Assembly (NCBI RefSeq): GCF_000612545.2
Contig: NZ_CP097800.1
Span: 496,001-560,000 of the forward strand
Source: Streptomyces sp. PCS3-D2
Lineage (GTDB): Bacteria > Actinomycetota > Actinomycetes > Streptomycetales > Streptomycetaceae
DNA: 64,000 nt
Direction: 5' to 3'
This document shows positions 25,325 to 36,600 of the stretch, piece after piece (the first letter of the stretch is position 1; the number at the start of each line of letters is the position of its first letter). Made by a program: the position numbers and the translations under genes. Under the pieces are notes generated by a model, which saw nothing but the letters and a program-made list of their open reading frames with translations, searched no databases and had not been told where the DNA came from.

Positions 25325-25678
25325 ATGAAGAAGTCCGTAGTGATGTGCGCACTGGTGGCGGGCCTGGCGCTCGGCCCGTTGGGCGGCGTGAGCTGGGCCG
25401 CCCAGCAGCAGACCGCCGCTGAGCCCGACTCGGCCGCGCCCCGGGCCGCGTATCCGGTCGGCGAGGTGGTCTCGGACGCACCGCTCCACGTGCGCCAGAA
25501 GCCGACGGTGTACTCGGGCATCGTCAAGTCGCTGCGCCCGGGTCAGCGCGTGCTCCTCAACTGCCAGACGCGCGGCGGGTGGGTGGACGGCAACCCCGTG
25601 TGGTACCGCCTCCAGGGCTCCAAGGGCTGGGTCTCGGCCCGCTTCGTCCACAACCACCAGCCGGTCCGCCCCTGCTGA
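25325..25678 (+). CDS. Secreted SH3-domain protein
   Basis: 117 residues. The Sec signal peptide is MKKSVVMCALVAGLALGPLG, with cleavage likely after SWAA. The mature part has one bacterial SH3-like domain: SDAPLHVRQKPTVYSGIVKS, LRPGQRVLLNCQTRGG, VWYRLQGSKGWVSARFV. Two Cys (in LLNCQ and the C-terminal PC) could pair. Such small proteins bind or scaffold at the cell wall. Start ATG 25325 follows GGGGCCGGAG. Confidence 0.85.
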   Translation: MKKSVVMCALVAGLALGPLGGVSWAAQQQTAAEPDSAAPRAAYPVGEVVSDAPLHVRQKPTVYSGIVKSLRPGQRVLLNCQTRGGWVDGNPVWYRLQGSKGWVSARFVHNHQPVRPC

Positions 25679-25713
25679 CGCGCCCTCGGCCCACCGGCCC
25701 CGTCACGGCCCCG

Positions 25714-27291
25714 TCACGGCCGCGGCTCGCCGGCCTCCCGGCCGTCGACGTACGTGGCCACCACCTCGATGCCTCCGATCCGCGACACGTCGACGTGCCG
25801 CGGGTCGTCCCCCAGCACCACCAGGTCGGCGCGCTTGCCAGGAGCGAGGCTGCCCGCACTGTCCTCCCAGCGGCAGGCGCGGGCTCCGGCGACCGTGTAG
25901 GCGTACAGGGCCTCGTCGACGGTGATGCCCTCGCCCGGGCCGATCAGACGTCCCGACCCGGAGGCACGCTCCACCATGAACTGGACGCCGCGCAGCGGGG
26001 AGCCGTCCGCCACCGGGCGGTCGGAGCTGCCGACCAGCGGGATGCCGTGGTCGAGGAAGCCCCGGCCGCGGTACAGCCACGGCGCCCGCTCCTCGCCCAT
26101 GATCGCCGCGTAGTCGTCGCCGAAGCAGCGCAGGAAGTGGGGCTGGACCACCGCGCTGAGCCCCAACCGGGCGAAGCGCGGGAGCTGGTCGGGGCGGATC
26201 AGGCCGGCGTGCTCGATGCGATGCCGGGCGTCGGGCCTGGGCCGCAGGCGCTGGGCGTGCTCCAGGGCCTCCAGCGCCACGTCGGCCGCGCGGTCGCCGA
26301 TGGCGTGCACGGCGAGCTGCCAGCCGGCGAGGTGGCCGTCGACGATGGACCGTGCGAGGACCTCGGGATCGTCCTGCAGCCCGCCCGCGTGCCCCATGCC
26401 CTCGTACGGGGCGCTCAGGGCGGCGGTACGGGCCATCATCCCGCCGTCAGTGAAGATCTTGAGGGCCCCCACGGACAGCCAGTCGTCGCCGAAGCCGGTG
26501 CGCAGGCCGAGGTCGAGGGCCCTGGGGATGCCGTCGGCTTCGTGCGCACCGACCGGCCGCAGCACGTCGGCGGAGACCATCAGCTGAACCCGCAGCGGCA
26601 ACAGTCCCTTGTCCCTGGCGAGTTGGTAGGCGCCCAGTTCGACCGGGGTGTGCCCGAAGAGGGCGCCGCCGATGCCCGCCTCGGCGCAGGCGGTGACGCC
26701 CTCGGCCAGACAGGTGCGGGCCGCGCGCCCGATGGACTCGGCCAGCTCCTCCTGGGAGTACGGAAGCCGCAGCGCGCGGGCGGCCCCCATGGCGGCCTCC
26801 ACGAGGAATCCGTTCTCGTGCGGGACGTCCGCGGCGAGCAGGTCCAGGACGGCGGTGTTGACGACGCAGCCGTGCCCCGAGTCGTGCAGCACGTACAGCT
26901 TGTGCCCCTGACTGACCTGGTCGAGCTCGGCGGCGGTCAGGTGGCGGCCCAGGACCCGCTGGTCGTAGCCGACGACGCTCACCCAGGATCCGGGCGAGTT
27001 CCTGGCCGCGACCGCCCCGGCCACGACGGCGAGGGCGTCATCGATCCGCGTGCAGCCCGTCATGTCGGGGGCGTTCTGCCGGAATCCGGTCCAGGGCAGG
27101 TGCACGTGGGAGTCGATGAACCCGGGGAGCACCGTGGCGCCTTGGAGGTCGATCACCTCGCGGGCGGGCAGGGAGGCCACGGCCTCGTCCAGGCCGACGA
27201 TGCGGCCCCGCCAGATGCCGAGCTCGCGGGCGAGCGGGCGGTCCGGTTCCATGGTGAGGAAGCGGGCGTTGGTCAGCCTGGCGCAGAGCAT
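25714..27291 (-). CDS. YtcJ-like amidohydrolase (amidohydrolase_3)
   Basis: 525 residues. The metal-binding HxH is in LPGFIDSHVHLPW near residue 63, later ligands are in QLAVHAIGDRAADVALEALE and RHRIEHAGLI, and the catalytic-type Asp is in VGSSDRPVADGSPL. The ends GATVLPGFIDSHVH and LAPGKRADLVVLGDDP are typical of cytosolic YtcJ-type hydrolases of amides or esters. It lies 61 bp downstream of mbtH on the same strand with no visible terminator, so it is probably read from the iron-controlled promoter. Whether it acts on the siderophore is speculation. Confidence 0.88.
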   Translation of the reverse strand: MLCARLTNARFLTMEPDRPLARELGIWRGRIVGLDEAVASLPAREVIDLQGATVLPGFIDSHVHLPWTGFRQNAPDMTGCTRIDDALAVVAGAVAARNSPGSWVSVVGYDQRVLGRHLTAAELDQVSQGHKLYVLHDSGHGCVVNTAVLDLLAADVPHENGFLVEAAMGAARALRLPYSQEELAESIGRAARTCLAEGVTACAEAGIGGALFGHTPVELGAYQLARDKGLLPLRVQLMVSADVLRPVGAHEADGIPRALDLGLRTGFGDDWLSVGALKIFTDGGMMARTAALSAPYEGMGHAGGLQDDPEVLARSIVDGHLAGWQLAVHAIGDRAADVALEALEHAQRLRPRPDARHRIEHAGLIRPDQLPRFARLGLSAVVQPHFLRCFGDDYAAIMGEERAPWLYRGRGFLDHGIPLVGSSDRPVADGSPLRGVQFMVERASGSGRLIGPGEGITVDEALYAYTVAGARACRWEDSAGSLAPGKRADLVVLGDDPRHVDVSRIGGIEVVATYVDGREAGEPRP

Positions 27292-27352
27292 GGTGTGGTG
27301 CCCCCGGAACGTGGTCGGTCGGCGCCTCCGGCATGCCGGAGGGGTGGGGAGG

Positions 27353-27571
27353 TCAGGCGTCCATCGAGCGGGCGAGGGAACGGGGGCGCAGATCGGTCCA
27401 GTTCGCCTCGACGAAGTCCAGGCACGCCTCTCGGGTGTCCTCGCCGAGGGCGACCGTCCACCCGCCGGGCACGTCGGCGAAGGACGGCCAGAGCGAATGC
27501 TGGCCCTCGTCGTTGACCAGGACGAGGAATCGTCCCTCGGCGTCGTCGAAGGGATTGGTGCTCACGGCCAT
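27353..27571 (-). CDS. cchK: MbtH-like protein of the coelichelin cluster
   Basis: 72 residues with all MbtH hallmarks: [33 protein letters not shown] and [10 protein letters not shown]. MbtH-like proteins bind and activate NRPS adenylation domains, here presumably those of CchH. It is divergent from the esterase gene across an iron box at 27593-27611, about 22 bp upstream of its start. The position matches cchK in Streptomyces coelicolor. Confidence 0.95.
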   Translation of the reverse strand: MAVSTNPFDDAEGRFLVLVNDEGQHSLWPSFADVPGGWTVALGEDTREACLDFVEANWTDLRPRSLARSMDA

Positions 27572-27592
27572 CGCCTCCCCGGAACGTCAAGA

Positions 27593-27611
27593 TTAGGTTA
27601 GGCTCACCTCA
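27593..27611. promoter_or_regulatory. Iron box between cchK and cchJ
   Basis: TTAGGTTAGGCTCACCTCA differs at one position from the DmdR1 iron box consensus of Streptomyces as I remember it (TTAGGTTAGGCTCACCTAA). It lies between the divergent mbtH-like and esterase genes and should repress both when iron is plentiful. Confidence 0.88.
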
Positions 27612-27658
27612 TTGCGTGGAGCCTAGCCCCTCCCCTTGCCGCCCACAAGGAGGCCCGC

Positions 27659-28795
27659 ATGCGCCGGACCGAGGACGTCTTCGCCGCCTACGGACTGCCG
27701 GGCGAACCGGGTTGCGAGGCGTTCTGGGCCGCGGCGGGGGCCCCCGCGTCCGTCCCTGCGCGGGACGGCGGATGGACGACCCTGTTCCTGTGGCGCGGCT
27801 GCCCGGCGAGCATCGGCTTCGAGAGCCGGTCGGAGCCGGTGGCGCTGGACCGGTGGGGCGAGACGGACTGCTGGTACGCGGAGGTCCCCATGCCCGCGCG
27901 GCTCCGGGTCACCTACCGGTTCCTCTCGGACGGCGCGGCTTTCGCCGACCCGCTCAACCCGATCGGGGCGGGCGGCGAGCGGTCCATCGCCGCGACCCCG
28001 GACGCACCGGCCCAGCCGTACTGGCCCGTCCTCGGCGCCGGCCAGGTGCTGCCGCTTCCGCGGACCCGGGTCCGCTGGACGAGCACCCGCCTGGGCGGGC
28101 GGCGCACCGTACGGGTCCACCCGGCGGGCGGCGGCGGACCGGTGGTGCTGCTGCTCGACGGGGACGACTGGCTCTACCTGCACCCCGCCATGGCGGCGTT
28201 CGACGCGGCGGTCACGGCCGGCGCGATGCCGCCCGTCACCCTCGTCTTCCTGCCGACCAGGGACCGGGAGGCCGAGTTCGGATGTCGGCCGGCATTGTGG
28301 GAGGCGGTACGGGACGAGTTGCTGCCGCTGGTCGCGCAGACGGGCCTGCCCGTCCGCCCGGACGGCCTGGTGGTCGCCGGACAGAGCCTCGGCGGGCTGA
28401 GCGCGATGTACGCGGCGCTGGAGTTCCCGGACCTGGTGTCCCGGATCGCCTGCCAGTCCCCGTCGCTGTGGTGGGCGCCCGGCGCCGAGGCCCTGCCGGA
28501 CCCCCTGTCCGGCCCGCTCGGCGGCGCGGTCGCGGCGCGCCTGCGCGAGCGCGTGGACCTGTCGGGACTGCGCGTCGCCTTCGACGTCGGGGAACACGAG
28601 ACGCGGATGCTGCCCCACTGCGCACTGGTGGAGGGCCTGACCGCCCGCGCCGGTGCGACCGTGCGCGTGTCGCGGTCCCCCTCGGTCCATGACCGCGTCT
28701 CCTGGCGGCACGCCCTGGTCCGGGACGTCGCGTGGGCGCTGGGTCACCACCACGATCCGGCGGACGTCGACTCCGGTCGCCCGCGCCGTACCTGA
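27659..28795 (+). CDS. cchJ: Siderophore esterase (enterochelin esterase-like)
   Basis: 378 residues. An N-terminal Fes-type beta domain (TLFLWRGCPASIGFESRSEP and CWYAEVPMPARLRVTYRFLS) is followed by an alpha/beta-hydrolase domain. The nucleophile is in LVVAGQSLGGLSAMY near residue 241, acid candidates in AFDVGEHETRM, and the catalytic His probably in SWRHAL. AAGGAGG precedes ATG 27659. In S. coelicolor the corresponding CchJ is part of the coelichelin locus and was proposed to act as a peptide-releasing or hydrolysing enzyme, important because the NRPS lacks a thioesterase. Expression is probably iron-repressed through the box 48 bp upstream. Confidence 0.93.
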   Translation: MRRTEDVFAAYGLPGEPGCEAFWAAAGAPASVPARDGGWTTLFLWRGCPASIGFESRSEPVALDRWGETDCWYAEVPMPARLRVTYRFLSDGAAFADPLNPIGAGGERSIAATPDAPAQPYWPVLGAGQVLPLPRTRVRWTSTRLGGRRTVRVHPAGGGGPVVLLLDGDDWLYLHPAMAAFDAAVTAGAMPPVTLVFLPTRDREAEFGCRPALWEAVRDELLPLVAQTGLPVRPDGLVVAGQSLGGLSAMYAALEFPDLVSRIACQSPSLWWAPGAEALPDPLSGPLGGAVAARLRERVDLSGLRVAFDVGEHETRMLPHCALVEGLTARAGATVRVSRSPSVHDRVSWRHALVRDVAWALGHHHDPADVDSGRPRRT

Positions 28796-28810
28796 CCGTA
28801 GGTCATGGTG

Positions 28811-28840
28811 CCCAGAGGTACCCGGAGGTGCCCGGAGGCA
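28811..28840. repeat. Three imperfect 10-bp direct repeats
   Basis: CCCAGAGGTA, CCCGGAGGTG and CCCGGAGGCA stand head to tail starting 15 bp after the esterase stop codon. The remainder of the 116-bp gap before the convergent exporter gene has no other feature. Confidence 0.7.
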
Positions 28841-28911
28841 TCCGCGCCCCGACCGTCCGGCCCGTCTGACGGCTCGGCGCCCCGGCGGCCCGCCGGTCGT
28901 CCGGCCACCCG

Positions 28912-30612
28912 TCATCGGGCCACCGCCCGGCAGTAGTCCCGGTCGGTGGCGAGGAGGTTGCGGTGGGTGTCCTCGGCCGTGATGCGGCCGTCGTCCAGGA
29001 CCAGGACCCGGTCGGCGGCGTCCAGGAGGGCCGGGCTGCTCGTGATCACGAGGGTGGTCCGGCCCCGGCGCAGCCGCGCGATGTTGCGCGCGATCAGCTG
29101 CTCGGTGACCGCGTCGACCGCCGTCGTCGGGTCGTGGAGGACGAGGACGTCGGTGTCGGCGGCCAACGCCCGGGCCAAGGACAGCCGCTGGCGCTGCCCG
29201 CCGGAGAGGTTGGCGCCGCGGTCACGCACGGCGTGGTCGAGCCCCTCGCGGTGCAGGGCGACGACGTCGGTCAGTACCGAGGCCTCGACGGCCTCCGGGA
29301 CCGTCCGGCTGCGACCGGACGGGTCGATGTTCGTCCGGAGCGTCCCCGCGAAAATCTCCGCGTCGTACGGGTTCACCAGCAGGTGCTCGCGGACCGCCTC
29401 CACCGACAGCCCGGCGAGCTCCTGGCCGCCGAGCCGCACCGTGCCCTCGTAGGCACGGGGCGGGACCCTGACGGCCAGGACGTCGGCGAGATCTACGGCG
29501 GCGCGCGGCTGGTAGGCGGCGATCGCCACGAACGCGCCCGCCGGGACGCGGAACGTCAGGCCGTGCAGGGCCCCGTGACGGATGCCGTCGACCTCCAGGC
29601 CGCCGTCGGCGGCCGGGCGCCGCGCCCCCGGTACCGCAACCGGGGGCGCGGTCAGCACCAGCGCCATGCGCTCGGCCGACGCCCGCGCCGTCATCACGTA
29701 CTTGGGCATGTCCGAGAACATCCTGAGCGGCTCCATGATGAACTGTGCCAGCCCCACTGCCATCACGAGCTCGCCGAGGGTGATGCGGCCGTCGAAGGCC
29801 AGCCCGCCGGCCGTCAGGGTCACGGCGACGGCCAGGGCGGCGTTGAGGGCCGCGGCCGTGCCCGCGTACACGCCGTTCACCCCGGCCACCGTGACCGCCT
29901 GGTGCTTCGCCTCGGCGCTGACCTTCCGGTACGAGCGGAAGGCCGCATGGTTGCCGCCGAAGCCGTGCAGCGGGCGCAGGCCCGTGATCAGGTCGGCGAC
30001 CTTCGCCCCCGCCCGGGCCACCCGGGCCTGCTGCTCGCGGGTACTGCAGCCGATCCGCCGGGACATCACCGACAGGACCGACAGGATCGTCACGGTGCCG
30101 ACGATCACCAGGAGCCCGAGCCCGGGATCGGCGAGCCCCAACGCGACGGCGGCGACGAGCACCGCGACCAGCGAGCTGATCAGCAGGGGCACGACCTCGA
30201 TGATGTCGGCGGTCTGGTCGGCGTCCTCGGTGGCGATCGTGAGCACCTCGCCGGACCTGACGCCGGCGTCCCCGGCCACGGGCTGGAGGCCGCAGTCCGC
30301 GACCCGCACCCGCCAGCGGTGCGCCTCCGTGGTGTTGGCCTTCTGCAGGATGCGCATGCCGAAGCGCCACGACAGCGACACCGTCGTGATGATCACCGCC
30401 AGTGCGGCGATCGACAGGACCAGTGCTCCGGGGCCGCGGTCCCGCATCGTGTGCTCGACGATCAGGCCGAGGGCGATGGGGAAGGCGGTCTCGCCGGCCT
30501 GGTAGAGGCCCATGAGGACGGTGCCCCGGGCCATGGCGCCGACGTTGCGGCGCAGCGCGATGCGCAGGATGTCGGACCCCGAGCGGGGCCGCTGCGGGTC
30601 AGGAATCGTCAT
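28912..30612 (-). CDS. cchI: ABC exporter half-transporter with degenerate ATP site
   Basis: 566 residues from ATG 30612, overlapping the end of cchH by 14 bp. A type IV exporter membrane domain (about residues 20-310) is followed by a nucleotide-binding domain. The signature [15 protein letters not shown] is intact. The Walker A position reads [15 protein letters not shown], lacking all Gly and Lys residues, Walker B is [12 protein letters not shown] with His-Asp instead of Asp-Glu, and the H-loop His is Ser (VITSSPAL). It must therefore work as a heterodimer with CchG, whose defects are complementary. Inferred role: siderophore export. Confidence 0.92.
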   Translation of the reverse strand: MTIPDPQRPRSGSDILRIALRRNVGAMARGTVLMGLYQAGETAFPIALGLIVEHTMRDRGPGALVLSIAALAVIITTVSLSWRFGMRILQKANTTEAHRWRVRVADCGLQPVAGDAGVRSGEVLTIATEDADQTADIIEVVPLLISSLVAVLVAAVALGLADPGLGLLVIVGTVTILSVLSVMSRRIGCSTREQQARVARAGAKVADLITGLRPLHGFGGNHAAFRSYRKVSAEAKHQAVTVAGVNGVYAGTAAALNAALAVAVTLTAGGLAFDGRITLGELVMAVGLAQFIMEPLRMFSDMPKYVMTARASAERMALVLTAPPVAVPGARRPAADGGLEVDGIRHGALHGLTFRVPAGAFVAIAAYQPRAAVDLADVLAVRVPPRAYEGTVRLGGQELAGLSVEAVREHLLVNPYDAEIFAGTLRTNIDPSGRSRTVPEAVEASVLTDVVALHREGLDHAVRDRGANLSGGQRQRLSLARALAADTDVLVLHDPTTAVDAVTEQLIARNIARLRRGRTTLVITSSPALLDAADRVLVLDDGRITAEDTHRNLLATDRDYCRAVAR

Positions 30613-33600
30613 CGAGGTGGCGGGCAATCGCTTCCGGGGTGCGCAGGGTGAACAGGTCACGGATCGTGATCACTGGACCGTACTCCCGGCGGAGCAGCCC
30701 GATCAGCCGGACCGCCAGCATCGAGTGCCCGCCGAGGGCCACGAAGTCGCCGACCGCGCTCACCTCGTCGTCCTCCAGGTCCAGCGCCTCGGCGAAGAGC
30801 GCGCAGACGGCCGTCTCCGTCCCGGTCCGGGGGCGGCGCTCGCCCGCCGTGGTCAGCGTTCCCAGCGGACTGGCCTCCGGCAGCGCCCCGGTGTCGGCCT
30901 TGCCGTTCACCGTCAGCGGGATGGCGTCGACTTGGGCGTAGTGCGTCGGGCGCAGGAAGTCCGGCAGGGCGGGGGCCACTTCGGCGGCCACCGTCGCGAG
31001 GTCGGCGTCGCCGTCCAGTACGAGGTAGGCCGCCAGCCGGTGGGCGCCGTCGACCTGCGGATCGGACTGGGCGACCGCGGCGGCGAACCGGACCCGCGGG
31101 TGCGCCGCGAACGCGGCCTCCACCTCACCCGGTTCGACGCGGTGCCCGCGGATCTTGACCTGCCGGTCGGTGCGGCCCAGGTACGCCAGGTTGCCGTCGG
31201 ACCGGCGCACCACCAGGTCTCCGGTGCGGTACATGCGCTCGCCGGGCGCGCCGAACGGGCAGGCGACGAACCGGTGCGCGGTCAGGGCGGCCTGCCCGAG
31301 GTAGCCGCGCGCGATGCCGATGCCCGCCACGTACAGCTCGCCGGGAACCCCGTCCGGCAGCGGGCGCAGCCACGGGTCCAGGACGTACGCGTCGGTGTTG
31401 TCGACGGCCACGCCCACCACCGGGTCCGCGCACTCGAAGGTGCCGACGCCGAGGGTGTTGATGGTGTACTCGGTCGGGCCGTACAGGTTGTAGCCGGCGG
31501 TGCCCTCGGTCTCGGCGAGCCGGCGCCACAGAGGGGGCGTGACGGCTTCGCCGCCCAGCAGGACGAGGGCGGGCCGCCGGTCGGGGTCGTCGAGCAGTCC
31601 CTCGGCCACCAGTTGCAGGGCGTAGGTCGGGGTCACGTTGACGACGTCGATGCCGTGGTCGGCGCAGTACTCGGCCAGCCGGGGGGCGTCGCGCCGCAGT
31701 TCCTCGTCGCAGACGTGCACCTCGTGTCCGTCAGCGAGCCACAGCAGTTCCTCCCAGGACATGTCGAAGGCGAAGGACACGGTGTGCGCGATCCGGAAGA
31801 CCCGGTGACCGTGCTCCGCCAGCACCGGCTCGAAGATGCGGCGCTGGTGGTTGATCAGCATGTTGGTCAGGCCCGCGTATGCGGTCACCACGCCCTTGGG
31901 CCTACCGGTCGATCCGGAGGTGTAGATGGTGTAGGCGGCGTGCCGCAGCCGGTGCGGGTCGTCGGGGGTGAAGGTCGTGAAGGGCTCGGTCTCGGGCAGG
32001 GGCCGGTCCAGCTCGATCAGTTCGCCGGGCAGCCGGTCCAACCGGGGTGACACCGCGGCGACGGTGAGGATCACCTCCGGGCGGGCGTCCGCGACGATCG
32101 CGGCGATCCGCTCGTCCGGGTGGTCCAGCTCCAGCGGCACGTACGCGGCGCCGGTGCGCAATACGGCGAACAGTGCCACGATCGCGTCGGTGGAGCGCGG
32201 CACGGCGAGGCCCACGGTCGCCTCGGGGCCGATGCCGCGGGCGGCGAGTACGCCCGCGACGGCACGGCTGCGGTCGCGGAGGTCGGCGAAGGTCATGACG
32301 TGTCCGCGGGCGACGAGGGCGGTCCGGTCGGGGGCGCGGTCCGCCGCCCGGTCGAACCGGTCGACGACGGTGTCCGTGCCGATGTCGGTGCGCTCCGCCG
32401 GCACCGGCCACGGCCCGGGGCCGCGCAGGGCGCCCACCGGTCCCCTGCTCCGGGCGAGGTCGTCGAGCAGGCGCAGGTAGTCGTCCAGGAGCTGCCGGGC
32501 CGCCGGGGTGTCGTGGTGGCGGTACTCCAGTTTGACCGCGATGCGTTCACCGGGGGTGACCACCCAGGTGAACGGGTAGTGCGTGGAGTCGTCGGCGCGT
32601 ACGGCGGTGATGCCGTGGCGGGCGTTCATCTCGGCGAGGGCTTCCAGGTCCAGGAAGTTCTGGAGCACGAACAGGTTGTCGAAGAGCGTGTCGTGTCCGG
32701 CGGCCCGCTGGATCTCCCCCAGCCCGATGTGCTCGTGCTCCATCGCCTCGACCCGGGACGCCTGCACGGCCGCGAGGTAGGCGGCGACGGTGTCGTCCGG
32801 CCGCGGCCGTGTCCACAGGGGCACGGTGTTGAGCAGGACGCCGACGATGCCGGACCGGCCCTCTCCCTCCCGGCCGGAGACGGTCACGCCGAACACGGCG
32901 TCGCCACGGCCCGTCCGGGCGCCCAGCAGGAGGCCGAAGGCGCCGGTCAGCAGGGAGTTCAGGGTGACCCCGTGGCCGCGGGCCGCGTCCCGCAGCAGCT
33001 GGGAGCGATCCGCGCCGAGCGTGTGCACGAGGGTGCGCGGCGGGCCGTCTGCAGGGGCCGGGGCCGGTCCGGCCAGCAGCGTCGGGCCGGACAGGCCGGT
33101 CAGGTGCCGTGCCCAGAACAGCTGCGCCGGCGCGGAGTCCCGGGCGGCGAGCGCCCGGGCGTGGTCCTCGAAGCTCGGGGAGGCCGGGGCGGGTGCCGTC
33201 AGCCCGCCCCCGACGGCGGCTTCGTAGGCGGCGAAGAGGTCGCGGAGCACGATCTCCCGGGACCAGCCGTCCCACAGCAACAGGTGGTAGCTGAGCAGCA
33301 GGCCGTCGCGGCCGTCGGGGCGGCGTACCACGGTGAGCCGGATCAGCGGCGGCCGGCCCGTGTCGAATCCGGTGGCGCGGTCGCGGGTGAGCAGGTCCTC
33401 GACCTCGGCGTCCGTCGTGAGGTCCACCGTGCGGACGCCGAGGCGGCGCCCGGCCGCAAGGACCTGCACGGCGCGGCCGTCCTCGTCGGTGGCGAAACCG
33501 GCGCCCACCGCCGGGTGGCGTGCGAGCACCCAGGCCATCGCCTCGGCCAGGGCGCCGGTGTCCAGGCGCCGGTCGAAGGTGAACCAGCTCTGCGCGACGT

Positions 33601-36600
33601 ACTGTCCGGCCGGTCCGGCCAGCTGGGCCTGGAAGAACAGGCCGCGCTGGAGCGGGGTGACCGGCGCGGTGCGCTCTGCGGTCGTGGTGGCCTGCGCGAT
33701 GCGTTCCACTGCTTCCCGCCAGTACCCGGTGATTGCGTCGGGGACGCCCTCGGCGAGGGTGAAGGCGGCGTGCAGGCTCCCGGTGGCCGCGTCCGTCCAG
33801 GCGTTGACCTCGACGGCGTAGGGGGTGCTCCGGTCGCCGCCGGTGATGTGCAGGGCCTGTGACTCGGCGCCCCGGCCGAGGTAGTTGAACAGCACCTGTG
33901 GGTGGGTGTCCAGCAGGGGGGCCGTCTGCGGGTCGAGGTGGCGGAGCCGGCCGTAGGCGCGGTGGGCGCGCTCGTCCGGGCGCCGTGCGGCGATCTCGCG
34001 GGCCGCCGCCACGGGATCGGTGTGCGCGGAGAGGCGTACGGGTGCGACGGAGGTGAACCAGCCGACGGTGCGGGTGTAGTCGTGGTGGGGCAGTACCGGG
34101 TCCCGGCCGTGCCGCTCCAGGTCGACCGCGAGGTCGGTGGGTACGGGCTGGATGCGGGTCAGTGCGGTGCGCAGCGCCCCGCACAGCAGCTCGGTGAGGC
34201 CCACGCCGAGCGCAGCGGGCGCGGTGCGGGTGACGAGGTCGCCGATGCCGGGCGGGAGCACGACGGTCGTGTCGCGCGTCGCCCGGACGGCGGGCAGCAG
34301 CGCGGGCGCCCGGAGCGTGCCGATCCAGTGCCCGAGGCCGTCGTGGTCCGGGTGGGCCGACGGGTCGGCCAGGGCTCGCGCATACGCGGCGTACGACGTG
34401 GTCGCCGGCGGCACGGGGGCTCCGCGCAGGGCCGCGTCCAGGTCGTCCAGCAGGATCAGCCAGGACACCGTGTCGACGGCGAGGTGGTGCACGGCGACCA
34501 CGAGGGTGCGGGTCGCCTCCAGCCAAGCGAACGCGACGACTTCCCCCGTCTCGGGATCGAGACGTCCGGCGGCCTCGTCGGCCGCGGCCGACGGGTCGGT
34601 GGTGTCCGCGCGGACGACGGTCACCCGGCGGGGTGGTCCGATGCGCAGGGACCAGACGCCGTGCTCGACGCGCAGGCGCAGCCGCAGGGCCGGGTGGGCG
34701 GCCACGACGGCGTTCGCGGCGCGCTCGGCTTCGGTGAGTCCGGCGCCCTCGGCGGCCGTCACCGCCCTGGCCTGGGCGAAACGGGCGAGCGAGCCGCCCA
34801 GACTACGCTGGCGCAGGACGATCGGGGTCACGGTCAGCGGGCCGTCCTCGGGAGCGGCGGGCCCGGTGGGGGGTGGCGGTGCCGCGCCGTGCGGGGTGGC
34901 CGCCGCCAGGTGCGCGGCGAGGGCGCGCGGGGTCCTGAGCAGGAACACGTCCCGCGGTGCGATCGTGAGGCCGCGGGCCCGGGCCCGGTTGACGACGGTG
35001 ATGGCGAGGATGCTGTCGCCGCCGGCGCGGAAGAAATCGCAGTCCGCGTCCGCGGCGGTGCCGGGCAGCGTGTCGGTGAAGATGCCGACGAGGACCGCGA
35101 GTGCGGTGTCGGCGCCCGTCGCGGGCGCCTTGCGCGCCGCGTCGGCGGCGTGGGCGGCGTGGGCCCGTTCGGCCCGGGCCGCCCGCTCGGTGAGGGCCCT
35201 GCGGTCCAACTTGCCGTTGGCCGTCAACGGCAGGGCGTCGACGGGCAGCACCCTCGCGGGCACCATGTGCGCGGGCAGCCTCGGGGCCAGCAGACCGGGG
35301 AGGTCGCCCGGAGGCCGGCCGACAACGTGCGCGACGAGATGGTCACCGCTGTCGGCGACGGTGACGGCCGCGTCGACGACGCCGTCGAGTTCCCTGATCA
35401 CGGCCTCCACCTCGGCCGGCTCGATCCGGAAGCCCTTGAGCTGGACCTGGTCGTCGGCACGGCCGGTGAACTCCAGGTCCCCGTCGAGGGTGCGGCGGGC
35501 GAGATCGCCCGTGTGGTACATGCGGGAGCCGTCGCCCGCGAACGGGTCGGCCACGAACCGGCCCGCGGTGAGACCGGGGCGGCCCAGATAGCCCAGCGAG
35601 AGCTGGCCGCCCGCGACGTAGACGGCGCCGACCCGGCCCGGCGGCACCGGCCGGAGCCGGTCGTCGAGGAGACGGACGGTCAGGCCGGGGATCGGGCAGC
35701 CGATCGGGACGGCTCGGCCGCCGCGCTCGAAGTCCCGGTCGGTCAGGGCCCGGTGGGTGACGTGCACGGTGGTCTCGGTGATGCCGTACATGTTGACCAG
35801 CTCGGGCGAGGCGGTGCCGTGCCGTTCGACCCAGCCCAGCAGCCGCCCGAGGTCCAGCGCCTCGCCCCCGAGGACGATGCGGCGCAGTGCGGGCAGCGGC
35901 TCACCGGAGTGCCGGTCGGCCTCGATGAACTGGTAGAAGGCGGAGGGGGTCTGGTTGAGCACGGTGACGGCGCGTTCGCGCACCAGCCGGTGGAAGTCGA
36001 CCGGGGAGCGGGTCAGCGCGTAGTCGGGCACCAGCAGCTCACCGCCGTGCGCCAGGGCGCCCCACAGCTCCCAGACCGCGAAGTCGAAGGAATAGGAGTG
36101 GAACTGCACCCACACGTCGCGAGGCCCGAAGTCCATGGCGGGGCGGGTGTTGGCGAGCAGGGCCACCACGCTGGAGTGCGGGACCACGACGCCCTTGGGC
36201 CGGCCGGTGGAGCCGGAGGTGTGGATGACGTACGCGGGATCGTGCGGGCCGGGAGGGGGTGCCGGTGCGGCGGGTGCCGCGGGGTCCTGCGGCAGCGGCT
36301 CTCCCTGGACGAGCACGCGGGCGGCGAGTCCCGCCCGGGCCACCAGCCGGGCCAGGCGGTCCCGTTGCCCCGGGGCGGCGAGGACCACCCGTGGAGCGGT
36401 GTCGGCGAGGACGTACTCCAGCCGGTCGTCCGGGTGGGCCAGGTCCAGGGGTACGTAGGCGCCGCCCGCGGTGACGACGGCCACCAAGGCGGCGACCTGC
36501 TCCACGGAGCGCGGGACGGCGACGGCGACGCGCTCCCCCGGTCCGACGCCGGCGGCGCGCAGGGTGGCGGCCAGTGCGTCGCGTGCGGAGGACAGTGCGC

